Below, piece after piece: positions 9,411 to 20,234 of a stretch of DNA of 64,000 nt. A program made the translations under genes and the position numbers. The first letter of the stretch is position 1, and every line of letters starts with the position of its first letter. A model generated the notes under the pieces. It was not told the origin of the DNA. It searched no databases and was given only the letters and a program-made list of their open reading frames with translations. The stretch is from Amorphophallus konjac (taxonomy: Eukaryota; Streptophyta; Magnoliopsida; Alismatales; Araceae), in contig CM040125.1 in NCBI GenBank assembly GCA_022559845.1, positions 323,399,829-323,463,828 on the forward strand, given 5' to 3'.

Positions 9411-9830
9411 TATCACCTCCCCGGTGTACTCATAGCTTGCATCGGTCTACTGGTTCCCCGTTCGATGTTTTCTCTGAGATTTCTGAAGTTTCCCTAAAGG
9501 CGGCTGCTCAGGCACCCCCCTCAGTTGTTGGTTCATGCCACTCCCTGTGGGCATGTTCCTTGTTATTCCTTTACCTCCCGGGTCAAGGGGAGGTGCTGTC
9601 GAATTTTTGTCAAGAATAACAATAAACTTAAAGCGATGAAAAGAAGCAGCAAACGGATGGACTAAGCAACTGTAAAGGCACTCTAATCAGCTAAAAGAGC
9701 TATGCAAGGCTTCAAGAGTTGAACTGAACAAGACTCCAAGGACTGCACTATCGAGCATGACTTGGGACTCAATCTCATGACAGGAAACTGAACCCTTGAC
9801 CATCTAAGATGCTTCATCATGAACTGAGCA

Positions 9831-9834
<4 letters not shown>

Positions 9835-9896
<62 letters not shown>
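9835..9896 (+). repeat. (CT)31 microsatellite
   Basis: Thirty-one uninterrupted CT units. The Arg-Glu and Ser-Leu runs in open frames across it are artefacts. Confidence 0.98.
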
Positions 9897-9898
<2 letters not shown>

Positions 9899-9965
9899 AA
9901 CTCTTGAACTCTTGAACTCTGCTCCACACAGCCAAGCTATGTCCTGACCACTTTGATTCTTCACC

Positions 9966-10152
9966 TCCCTCGACCCTCCAGCGATACACTCATTAACCCT
10001 CCAGCGGTACACTCCCTAGCTCCCCAGCGACACACCCCTGCACCCTCCAGCTGTACACTTCCCATCCTCACACAATACACTCTTCAGTCCTTCAGCGACA
10101 CACTCCAAGCTCCGCAGTGACACACTCCTAGACCTTCCAGCGGTACGCTGCC
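9966..10152 (+). repeat. CAGCGRYAC array 3
   Basis: About eight units of 24-28 bases, each with a CCAGCGGTACAC-like core (also CAGCGACAC, CAGTGACAC). Same core as the arrays at 7944 and 9178, but different spacers. Confidence 0.65.
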
Positions 10153-10470
10153 TATTCTCTCCAAACCCTTCCACATATGCCCCGAACATTACAAGAATAG
10201 TAATAACAACAAACGCACAAGAGGAAAAAATAATAATAACAATAAAATAATAATAAGCTCAAGAATAAATAAATAAATAATAATAATGCAGAGATAAGTA
10301 ATAATAGTGATAATAAGCTCAGAAAATACAATAATAATTAATCAAACAAATGATGATAAAATAAATGAATAATAATAACAATAAACTCACCCAAGGAATA
10401 TAAAAAAATTAATAATAATAACAAATAATAATGATAAAAAATTCAAATAATAATAATAAATGATGAGCTC

Positions 10471-11868
10471 CGCTCCATAGCTTCATTCTCCTTAAGACCC
10501 GGTATAAAGGGAACATTGACGCCGCCCCTCCAAGTCGGATTCGGACCTTGGGAGCCATCCCAATACGGTCGTAATCCGATATTGCTTTGGGCCTATAGTC
10601 TATCAAACCTGATGCTTTCCCGTTGGGATTCGTTCCCGCTCTTTCATTGAGATTGCCGTAAACTCGGCATACATTTGTACGGGTTTATTTTCCGTTTACG
10701 TCGCGCCTTCAATACGAATCTTGATCCGAATATAGAGTGGTCCATGAACGACCAACACAATCTGGATGGAATGAGATGGCTCTCGTCATCCCCGAACCCT
10801 ACGCGTGGGAATATCAATAAGACCTTCGTGAGTCATGCTTAGACCACGGGTTCACCCTAGTCATGGTCATTGCCTGACCCACATCTTAGGCCTATAGCCA
10901 GCCATCTCGGTATGCATCTTTATTTTGGAATCTAGTCCCGGGACACTTTCCCGCTACCCTTCGGCATCGGAAATATTAACAATGCCCACGCAAGCCCCGT
11001 TTGGACCGCGGGAGGTGCCCCCGGTGTGGTCCCGACTAGATCTTGCACCGGGCCAATAAATTCGCTAGTTTCCTGCTACACTAACCGAGATTTAACCAAA
11101 TGTTTTCAGTGTCTCGGAATAATGTATTTGCCGTAGCACGGCATACATATGTTCCAGGTTCTCCTGCGACGATTATGATATTCTCAAGCCAGACACCCGT
11201 CCGAATGTTAAACGGTCTCCCGAATGACCGACACGTTTTGAACTTCCGCTTCCCTAGACACAGGGCTTTTCAGCCGATTCAAGGGATATTCCCTCGTTGT
11301 CCCTTGGCACCGGAAATATTAATGACGCTCAGGCAAGTCTTGTTTCGACCGCGGGGGGCCCACCGCAGTATGGTTGTACCTTGCTCTTGCACCGGGCCAA
11401 CAGATTTACTGATTTTTGACCGCTCTAACCGAGGCTCAGCCGAACGTTTTCCGCTCTTCCGAACAATAAATTTGCCGTACCTCGGCATACATGCGTTCCG
11501 GTTTTCCCGTGACAACCGTGATTTTCTCGAGCCGGGCATTCGTCCGAACATTAAATGGTCGGTACACGACTGACATGACTGCGAAAGGTCTTCTTCTCAC
11601 CCTTGCGCGAGGATTTCAATACCTCGTAATAGACCTTCCATGCAATTGATTTCTGGCCATGAGGCCCTGGATCCCGGTGATTAATCAAGGGTGTTCCCTC
11701 GTATGGGGGATGTAAATGACGTCGTGACCTTTATGGCGCGACAGGTTTTGGTCCCGACACGAACCACACAATCTTCTGACCGAGTCAGATCGAGCGCACC
11801 ATGGGCTCTTCGGAGCCTGAATAAATCGTCACTTTGTGACTGGCACGCCCACGCACTTAATAGATGAA
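10471..11868 (-). repeat. 3' untranslated tandem repeats of the Tat-like element
   Basis: This lies directly downstream (minus strand) of the integrase end at 11869 and has no coding capacity. Two diverged ~343-bp units are anchored by GGAAATATTAA at 10969 and 11312 and by the dyad GCCGTA-NNN-CGGCATAC at 11130 and 11474. A third, looser copy of the dyad is at 10655. Other shared blocks are TTGCACCGGGCCAA and CCGTCCGAA. Tandem repeats in the 3' untranslated region are a known trait of the Tat/Ogre lineage. No LTR boundary could be placed. Confidence 0.6.
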
Positions 11869-12900
11869 TCAACCATTCCCGAATAGACGAGCATAATAAA
11901 CGAACAGAAAGTGCGTCCACAGGTCTACAAGGACGTACGCACCCCCATCATATACTAGACGGATTACATATAGTCTGACCCAGTTTTCAACCAACTTCCC
12001 TTTGGGGTTGGAGGCCATCACTTCTCTTCTTTTGACCATTACTAAGTCACCCTTCTTGAATTCTTGACCTTTGACCAGCTTGTCGAAAGCACGGGCCATG
12101 CGAGCTTAGTAGAGTTGAATATTTTGTTGTGCGTGGAGACGCTTTCCTTCGAGTTCGACAAGCTCTTCCAGTCTTCTTTCTATGTTGGTTTGTTCGTCGC
12201 TAGCCAAATCATGCTGGATGGTGACTCGTAGTGAGGGGACCTCCAATTCAATCGGCACTACAGCCTCCGACCCATATACGAGGGAGAATGGTGAACAGTC
12301 GGTGGGGGTTTTATAGACCGTACAATAGGCCCAAAGTGCTTCGTACATCATTTCTTCCCAGTCCTTTTTGTTAGACTTGACAGTCTTTGCTAGCAGCGTG
12401 CATAGTGTTTTATTGAAGGCCTCTGCAAGTCCATTGGCCTGAGGGTTGTAAGTGTACGAGGTCCTCCAGTCAATCTTGTATTTATTGGCCAGCCAATAAA
12501 CCTTCTGGTTTCTAAAATGGCTGCCATTATCAGAGATAATTTGGCTGGGAACCCCGAACCGGAATATTATATTTTGCCGGAAGAATCTTGCAACCAATTC
12601 TCCCATCACATCTCTTAGCGCAACTGCTTCTGCCCATCTGGAGAAGTAATCTGTGGCTGCTAAGATATATTTGCACCCTGACGAAGATGTTGGCAGTGTC
12701 CCCACCACGTCCGTGCCCCATTGGGTGAACGACCAACTTGGTATGGTGGGATGTAGCGGTACCGGCGGTCTCCTGGACACGTTGGCGTGCTGTTGACATT
12801 TTTGGCAATCCTTAGCAAACTTGCAACAATCATCAAACATGGAGGGCCAATACTAGCCCAATTTCTTTATTTCAATTTTTATTTTTGGCCCAGCCTGGTG
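11869..12900 (-). pseudogene. Integrase of the Tat-like Gypsy element
   Basis: The 3' part of pol, read from about 12900 to 11869. Integrase inserts element cDNA into the host genome. The catalytic triad is visible: Asp in GTDVVG, Asp in SDNGSHF, and Glu in GLAEAFNKTL. A Cys-rich remnant of the zinc-binding domain lies at the start of the 12840-12106 open stretch. After a stop the same frame continues (12099-11869) with the C-terminal GDLVMVKRREV and GAYVLVDL motifs typical of this lineage. The frame is the same as the rest of pol to 18063. Stops at 12106 and upstream of 12840 inactivate it. Confidence 0.85.
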
Positions 12901-13158
12901 TGCTCCAGCTTACCCGGCATGGACTTCTTGCATTACCTGCCCAGCTTCTACTGAAGACAAGCAACATAGCAAAACTTTCCTTTGGGCATCGGCCATTATT
13001 CGGAACAAGGTTCCGCTTCTTATCTCATAAGAGTCTTTGACCCACAGGAGCTTCATTCTTTGTTCTTTTTCCTTCGGGAGCTGTTGGTGTTGAAACCAAC
13101 GTAGGAGGTGCTCCCGCCAATCGGACTACTGGGTTTCTTCGACAGCCGCTACTTCATT

Positions 13159-13671
13159 TTATTGTTCATCGGCCAGAACCTCTGTTACACTAGGGACCTG
13201 TCGACGGTTGATTACTGCTATATTCAGGCTTGTGTCGGGCGGGATTGCCAAAGAACTAGCCAGCTTTGCGAGGACATCCGCTTGAGCATTCTGTCCTCGG
13301 TTAATATGCTTGATTTTGATGAAATAGAATCGCACCATCAAGCGGAGTGCCAGCTGATAGTAAGGGAGGAGCTCTTGCTTCCACACATCAAACTCTCCTT
13401 CCAGCTGTTTTATGACTAGCATGAAATCCCCGAATGCTTCCAACATCTAGATCTCCATGGACAGAGCAATCTGTAGCCCGATTATAAGGGCTTCATGTTT
13501 CGCTTCATTGTTTGTGCATGGCTTGTTTATTGAACAAGATGTATATATGACTTCTCCTTCTGGAGATTTCAGGACTATGCTTGCCCCCGCTCTGACTCTG
13601 GCTGACCCAATAGCTGAGGTATCAATTCTAGAAGTGCCGTCAAAATACAGCTGCCATAGAGAGGGCTGCAC
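13159..13671 (-). pseudogene. Second, archaeal-type RNase H of the Tat-like element
   Basis: Two open stretches in one frame (13671-13447 and 13446-13159), separated by a stop, hold an extra RNase H. The first has the LYFDGTS start and the CTNNEAKHEALIIGL motif with the conserved Glu. The second has a degenerate middle (FGDFMLVIKQLEG, where a conserved Asp is expected near GDSxLV) and the HINRGQNAQADVLAKLAS end. This additional domain between the Ty3-type RNase H and integrase is diagnostic of the Tat lineage. It would help to remove RNA from RNA-DNA hybrids during reverse transcription. Inactive here. Confidence 0.8.
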
Positions 13672-13704
13672 CTGGCCGACCTCTAGGGTTTCATCTTCAG
13701 GAAG

Positions 13705-15441
13705 CTATGGCTCCAGCGGGCAGTCTTCAGGCACCGGATGCTCAATAAAGAAGTCTGCTTTGGCCTGGCCCTTGACAACCCTTTGCGGTATATAGGGGAT
13801 ATCAAACTCCAAAAGGATCACCGCCCATTTGCCCAAACGGCCTCTGAGTGCTGGTTGGGACATGACATATTTCAGTAGATCTGCCTTGGAGATCAGCTTA
13901 ATCTCGTGCGACAGCATATAGTGTCGGAGCTTTTTGACTGCGAAGACCAGTGCCAAGCAGATCTTCTCAATGTTGGTGTATTTCTCCTCAGTTCTGACTA
14001 ATCTTCGACTGAGGTAGTAGAGGGCTTGTTCTTTCCCTTCTTCATTGTTCTGGGCTAGCATTGCCCCCAGGGAGTTATATGTGGCTGCTATGTACAAAAA
14101 CAGCGGCCGTCCTTTCACCGGTGCACCCAGCACCGGAGGAGTCTTCAGATAGTCTTTGAGCTTGTCAAATGCTGTTTGACAATCTTCGTCCCACTAAAAG
14201 GGAACATCTTTCATCATTAGCTTGTGAAAGGGTTGGCATCGCCCTGACAAGTTGGATATAAACCGCCGGATGTATTCCAGGCGGCCTTGTAAAGATCACA
14301 GTTCGGATAGGTTCCTCAGTGAAGGTAACTCCTGAATTTCTTTGATCTTTGCGGGGTCTATTTCAATTCCCCGGTATCTGACAATGAAACCCAAGAACTT
14401 TCCGCTCGATACTCCGAACGCACACATCATAGGGTTCATCTTCAATAAATACTGCCTTAACCTCTAAAAGATAACTCGGAGGTCCTGCAGATGGTCTTTT
14501 TTCTTTCTAGTCTTGACTACCAGGTCATCTATGTAGCACTCGACCTTATGGTAGAGCAGCTCATCGAATATTCTAGTCATCGCCCACTGATAAGTTGTGC
14601 CGGTGTTCTTTAATCTGAACTGCATCCTCTTGTAGTGGTAAATGCCTTTGGGAGTTCGGAAGGCAGTGTGGACTCAATCATGTTCTGCAATCCATATTTG
14701 GTTATAGCCGGATGACCCATCCATGAATGATTGGGCCTCATGGCCGTTTGTTGCATCTATCATGACCTCCGTTATTGGCACCGAAAAGTCATCTTTGGGG
14801 CAGGCTTTATTCAGATCTCGAAAGGCAACACATATCCAGATCTGCCCATTCTTCTTCTTCACGGGCACAATATTAGCCAGCCACATGGTATATTGATTTT
14901 CTTCGACGAAACCCACATCAATGAGCTTGTCAACTTCTTTGCATATTTGAGTGATGAGCTCTGGCCTCATGCGCCGTGGTGGTTGCTTCACCGGTTCGGC
15001 TTCTGGGCTTATTGCTAGCTCATGTTGTGAGACTGCGGGGCTCAGTCCTGGTATTTCCTTGTAGGTCCAGGCAAAGCAATCCCAATATTCTTTTAGTAGC
15101 TGGATGTACAGCTTCTGTTCTTCAGCAGATAGCTGGGCACTGAGGAAGGTCGGCCTGTGGTTGTCCTCGTCTCCCAGATTAATTTTTATCTGTTCATCGA
15201 CTGTGGCTTGGCCTCCGTCTTCTATTTTTGGGGCCGCTGGATGAAGGTCGAAAAAGTCTGGAATATCATCTTCAAGGTCAAAGACCTCGATCTCTTCATT
15301 TGGTTCTATTTGAACTTCAGCAGGGATCTCTGCGCCGGCTAGTAGCGGCTGTGCGAATTGTTCCATCAGCGAATCCATCGCCGTTGCAGCTTCGAGGGGC
15401 GAGTTGACAGCTTCATCCCCTTGAGATAGGTTTGCGGTCAT
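13705..15441 (-). pseudogene. Reverse transcriptase and RNase H of the Tat-like element
   Basis: One frame runs from 15441 to 13705. The RT opens with WLANIVPVKKKNGQIWICVAFRDLNKACPKDDF split over the early motifs; a conserved VDFRDLN is here VAFRDLN. It passes GYNQI and the catalytic CYIDDLVVK near 14555. The Ty3-type RNase H covers about 14133-13820 (FLYIAATYNSLGAML, YLSRRL, LRHYMLSHEI). Stops interrupt it at 14674 and at three sites between 14500 and 14190, before the one at 13705. At least four look like C-to-T changes of CAG or CGA codons. A ~140-residue acidic N-terminal linker precedes the RT. The enzyme converts element RNA to DNA; this copy is dead. Confidence 0.85.
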
Positions 15442-15480
15442 AGAAGACTAGTGGTTGTTTACTACTGAGCTAGGGTAGCA

Positions 15481-16356
15481 TCACAGCTTTGTAACAGAAG
15501 GTGAGAAGGTTTTGCCCTCTTGGATCGCCATGTCCCTGGTGGGGGAGGCCTTTTCCTTTTCAGCAGCATACATCTCTTGATCGGTTTTGACGTAAGCTTC
15601 CCCGAGTGGCACGAGAGGTGCTGAGATCATCATTAGCGGAGGCCCGCCAGAGGAAGATGTCCCCGTTTCTTCAACATCTTCGGCTTCGCTACTGCTGGTC
15701 GTGTCAAATCTGGCTTGAAGGGCCGCTTCTTTAGGATAGACTTGCTCCCAGCATCGGCAAGGAGTCATGGTCTCTGTTTTTGAGTCTCTTGGTCGAGCCG
15801 TTTCAACATAGTCAGCATCTGCTGGGTATTCATCAAAAGTTGCCCCCAGCGGGTTGTCTTCAGCAAGATATAAAGTGGAGATGGTGTCCACCTCATAGCG
15901 CCCACTGTAATAATATTCTTCAAGGGTGAAGCCCAACCCTGGATGCTAAGAAACACGTCTCATTTCCTTATCCAGACTTGCGGGATACCACATCTTCTGG
16001 AATGCTTCTTTGTCCTTGCACGATTGGTCAGAGGGGATGTGCTGCTTCTGGAACATCCTGGCCATCCGACTTGTCGTGAACGCCAGCCCCTGGACGGGAA
16101 CTTTCGGGCTCTCTATGTCTTCAGGTAGATGACAATCAATGTCTTCCCGAGTAGGGTGCTCCTCAGGAGTATAAAACAAGCTGCCGGGGCCATCTATCTG
16201 CGCTACCTCCCAAGCTTTGAAAGGCTTGACAGTGGCATGTTTGAGGCCAGGGATTGGCTTGGTAAGGCCTTCCGGGACCCTTATGTGGTCGTGCCGCGGA
16301 TCGACCTTGGCTTCATTGGCTTCGAGGTATATAGCGGGGGGTGCTATCCTGCCCAC
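15481..16356 (-). pseudogene. Pol linker between protease and RT, Tat-like element
   Basis: Two open stretches (16356-15946 and 15936-15481), in the same frame as the protease and RT, are separated by a stop. The first has the motif pattern PIPGLKHATVKPFKAWEVAQ followed by MARMF and HIP. The second starts MGFTLEEYYYSG. No catalytic motif is present. Such a long protease-RT linker is usual in Tat-lineage elements. Function unknown. Confidence 0.65.
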
Positions 16357-16482
16357 GTCCCTGGTGACGGTGATATGAGAGATCGCCTTGGGCTTGATAT
16401 ATCCACGCGGCGGTGGTGAAAACCAGTCATCGCCGGAGGTGCTTTTTGGGGCCCCTGCAGGGGTCTTGGCTTCAGAGGTCTT

Positions 16483-18063
16483 TTAAGACCGATCTACATA
16501 TAGATGAGCGTCTGCCAGGTGACACTCGGACACTTCGAATGGGTGGAGGTCAGCAAATATCCTCTCTTTCTCCCCTTCGAGACTGTATTTGATGCATTGG
16601 TGGAGCGTGGATGGCACCACCATATTTTCATGTAGCCAGGGACGGCCAAGCAGCACCTTGTACGAAGTGCGGGAGTCGATGACATGAAACTGCACCCTCA
16701 TAGTAAAGTCCACCAGAGTGAGTGTGAATTCTGCTACCCCCAGTGATACTTCACACTTTTGGTTGAAGTCGGCGATACGGATATCTCTGACTTTATCGAG
16801 GCGCACGTTAAAGTGGTGCCTCTGATATATTCTGTATGGTTGAATGTTGACAGCCGCGCCAGGGTCGACCAGGATCCTGCTCAGCTCCCGTCCATTTAGG
16901 TGTCCCCTCATGTATAGAGGCCTATTGTGGCTAGTAGTAGGGAGCAACATGTCCTCCTAGGTGAAGGTCATGCTGGCCTCTGGCAGTGCTTCAGCCAAGT
17001 AGGCTTCATATTGAGCAGGCGTCTACAAAGCATTGATAAATGCCCGTCGAGTCTCTTCACTCAGAGAGATGATTTCCTAAACAGTGAATCTCGCCGGGAG
17101 CTTTTTCAACAATTTAACTACCCGACTTCCAGCTCGGACATTTGATAGCTTCATTTCATCTGCCCATCTGGGCTTGGAGGAGTCTTGGACTGTGGTCCCT
17201 GATGGTCCTGCCTCATCCGGCTCAGATTCTGCATCCTTTTGCTTGGTGCCATGTTCTTGTTGCCCTTCATTGGCTACCGCCGGGCAAGCGTTATCTGCAT
17301 CCGGAGCTTCGGAAGACTGCTGGGGCTGCAGGTAAGTACTCCCGATTGTAGGGTCGAAATCCTGACATGGTTGCTTTCCCTTGGACATCTTCAAAAATTC
17401 CAAGAAGGAAGGGGTAGTAGTGCTACCCCCATTTTGGTTATAAAGGCCTGACGGAGGAGGGATTTGGACCCCTTTGACCTCCGGGGAAGGTATCTTGTAG
17501 GGTTGCTCTCCCTTGAATATGATATTATGGTTAGCAGGCGGCTGGCACCCCCATTTTCGGCTTGACCGGGTTGCATGTGCTGCAGTAGCTGCTTCAGCCT
17601 GGCTTGCCCCGGCAGCGGGTGCAAAGCATATTTCTTCCTCGTCCTCTTCACCGGGCAAGTTGAAGAGAGCTGAGAGAGTATTGTAGGACACCACCTGTTC
17701 TTTGTTGACCTTGGCGGCCTTTCTTTTCTTCCTTTGTTTCTTTTTCTTCTTTCCTTCAGCTGGTGCCTGCCCCCAGAATAGGCTGCCACCCTTCTCGGGT
17801 GCTGCGTTAGCTCCTCCCTCCTGCTTGAGTGAAAGCTGCTCTAGCTCCTGCCATGGGACATGATCTCGTACCAGTAAGGGTTCTAATTTGGGCTGTACAT
17901 ATTCATCTAACACATTTATATAGTCTTGCAGCCGCCGAGCTTCTGGACTAATCTCCTTGACCGTCGGCAGTGGAGTCTGTCTTCTCCGATTGTGCGTAGG
18001 TATTCTGATGACTGCGGGTGGATTGGTCCACGCAGGTGCTACCACCGGAGGTGATGGGGACAT
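16483..18063 (-). pseudogene. Protease and upstream pol region, Tat-like element
   Basis: An open stretch from 18063 to 17077 encodes a Pro/Glu/Lys-rich, low-complexity region with no recognised fold. After a stop the same frame continues (16950-16483) with an aspartic-protease-like domain. This has ILVDPGAAVNI, where most relatives have DGG or DTG, and the HVIDSRTSYKVLLGRPWLHE end typical of Tat proteases. The Pro in the active-site loop and the stops argue that it is inactive. The protease would cut the gag-pol precursor. Gag lies upstream in a different frame. Confidence 0.75.
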
Positions 18064-18115
18064 CTCCTACCACTCCTCATTTTTTCGAGGGTCCCGTTGC
18101 TTGCCAGCTATGCGT

Positions 18116-18120
18116 CATCA
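18116..18120. other. 5-bp target-site duplication CATCA (left)
   Basis: CATCA at 18116-18120 matches CATCA at 20230-20234 on the other side of the 18121-20229 insertion. Confidence 0.7.
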
Positions 18121-20229
18121 TGTTCGCTGCATTTTTCTTAATCATGGCATGTAATTTTTATATTTTCTTGAGTCATAAATTATGTAATTTCCCTTTTATT
18201 GAGTCAAGTATCTAGGTTAAGTGAGTCATTAGCTAAGTCTTGAGTCATTATGTTAGTTTGATAGGTTAATGGGCCCAATTCTATGGGCTAGCTAGGCCCA
18301 TGGGCACCCCCCACCCCCAATTTCAAAATTCTCTCTCTCTCCTCCCCATTCACCTCTCATTAAGAACCCTCCCCCTTCCCCATAGCCTCATTCAATTCCC
18401 CTCCAACCCCTAGGTGGAATGCCCCTCTCCTAGGCACCTCTCCATTCTCCCAAGCAACCCTTCCTCTTCCCCAAGCAACCATTCCTTTCCCCAAGCCACC
18501 CCTTCCCTTCCCCAACACACCTCTCCATCTCCCAACACACCCCTTCCATCCCCAAGACCCCCATTAACAACCCCCATTAAGTCACATTCCAACCTTGGGA
18601 GAGATCTCTCCTTCCCAACCCAAATTCGCAGCTCCCCCTTCCTCCACCTGCTAGACGATCTTCTAGCCCCCATTCTGCCCCTCCCACACCTTGGATCACC
18701 CTGTACCAGACCCCCACACAGCCCGGGGTCGCCCCCACACACATCCACCCCATCTCCCATCCCATCTACCCCGTTTCCCATCACCTATCACCACCCGGTT
18801 CATCTCAGTTCGCAGGCAGCAGTCAAGGGTCGAGTTGCAGAGGTAGCCACGTCTTCACGGCGCATCTTCTGGAGGTGTATCATATATTTACGAAAAGCTC
18901 TTCCAGTCGGCTTCGTAGGCGAGGTGATCCCGCCTCATTCCGAGGTTGGAGCCATCCCCGACGTCCGTTCTTGCCCGACTGCGCATCCGGCAGCTGAGCA
19001 GAGACCAGAGCCTCAGTTCAGAAGCTGCTGCAACCACACCCCGGCTCCCCTTTGCGCACCCTTTCACCGGGATGAACCTCTACCAGTCCCCTATCCATCA
19101 AAACAAGCGGAGCCTCGTTTGGAGTTCGGAGTACCCCGTTCCAATTATTTTCCCTCAGGTACGCAGGTCTGGCCAGTCAGAGACAGTCCTGATACCCCCC
19201 CCCACTCTTCGGGCTGGTTCTCTCGACTCTGACCTCCTCTAGTACTCTTCTTGGTTGTGTATCGAAGAAGACTCGTTCACGCTCACGTCCGTTCTGGTCC
19301 CGCATCATTCGGATCTCGGGGGAGTTCGTGGTGAGTTTGTCAACCTGCTGCAGCGTCCTGGGACCAGTCAGAGCCAGAACAGAGCAGCACCGGTCCAGCG
19401 CCTGCCCTGGACGTCAACGATGACTCGAACCCACAAGAAAATTCAGCAGCCCTCCCGGATCAGTCAGTGAAGATTGAGCGCCGGTTTTGACGAATTCCAA
19501 GTTTGGGAGAACCCGTGGCAGTGCCAACAGAGAGTACCTATCAGGCAGTTCCAGAAGCGGGCAGAATCGGTGAAGTCCTCTTTCGGCGACTCCTTTAGCT
19601 CTCCGTCCGATCTTGCCTAGCCGGCTGACCACCCCTCCCTGCGTGGAGGTAGTTTTGATTGTAATTAATCATCCCCACCCCTAGTCCACCCCCTCTGTGA
19701 GGGCGTAGTGATTGTACTAGCAGGTAAGCGGCTGAAGAGTCATCAGCGCGGCGTGCGGGTAGCCCACACTTCCCCGCTCGCCCTCGTCTCCGGCCGGGAT
19801 CGGCGTCCTCACGCCGATTAGGTGAGCTTCTGGTCACTTCCTCTGCTGGTTTTACTTTTGCTTGTCTTAGTATCGTTTCTAGTTGCCCGTCGGCAGTGAG
19901 GTGAGCACCCGATCTCAAACTCCATTGAATTGTGTGACCACCGCGGAGTGAGTTGAGAGTGCGACCCTACAACCCACGCCCTTGGCGTGCTGGCCGCCCA
20001 CGGAATTGGGAATCCCAGGCCCTTAGGGGTTCAGCCCAAGCTAGTCAAATCCCCGGAAAGGCGAGGTCCCTCCTCGGACCCTCTCCACTATCGCCGGTCC
20101 ATCTACGGATCCGAGTGTGCGCTACACGGGTGAGTCCACTAGAGTGGGTTCGCCGATCGATTGCTTGCTTGCGAATATAGGTCCAAGGTGCATTGGTCAA
20201 GTGGCTGCCACCTCCAAGGGGTTGTGTCA
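18121..20229 (+). mobile_element. Probable solo LTR inserted at the gag-pol boundary
   Basis: A 2109-bp segment begins TGTTCGCTGC and ends GGTTGTGTCA (TG...CA). It is flanked by the direct repeat CATCA and interrupts the Tat-like element between gag and pol. There is no PBS, polypurine tract or coding region inside, which fits a solo LTR left after LTR-LTR recombination. It has an AT-rich start, a pyrimidine-rich block (18330-18570), then GC-richer DNA. Orientation is uncertain. Proline-rich and Ser-rich open frames at 18414-19242 are not supported as genes. Confidence 0.65.
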
Positions 20230-20234
20230 CATCA

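Larger units (their letters stand above)
7926..9596 (+). mobile_element. LTR-like segment with CAGCGG arrays, class unknown
   Basis: No supported gene. In order: a CAGCGGCAC array (7944-8345), a TATA-like GTATAAAAAG at 8539-8548, a GAA-rich tract (8560-8650), pyrimidine-rich DNA to about 8830, T/G-rich DNA to 9080, a second array (9178-9410), and a purine tract AAGGGGAGGTGC just before TGTCGAATTTTT at 9597. Array, TATA, GAA tract and a polypurine tract before a TG start together suggest a plus-strand LTR, a short interior and a 3' LTR. I found no PBS, so this remains a proposal. Confidence 0.4.
9597..10470 (+). mobile_element. Possible 3' LTR start, then simple-sequence DNA
   Basis: It begins TGTCGAATTTTT after a purine tract. 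It holds a (CT)31 run at 9835-9896, a third CAGCGRYAC array at 9966-10152, and AT-rich DNA dominated by AATAAT repeats from about 10200 to 10470. No coding region. The LTR reading depends on the shared motif and the purine tract. The right-hand end is unclear. Confidence 0.35.

Noticed and set aside
9804..10012. Arg-Glu repeat protein on the minus strand
   Set aside because: It is the (CT)31 microsatellite read in frame.
18414..19242. Open frame of 272 codons, Pro/Ser-rich
   Set aside because: It lies inside the probable solo LTR, has low-complexity composition from C-rich DNA, and no domain or conserved motif.
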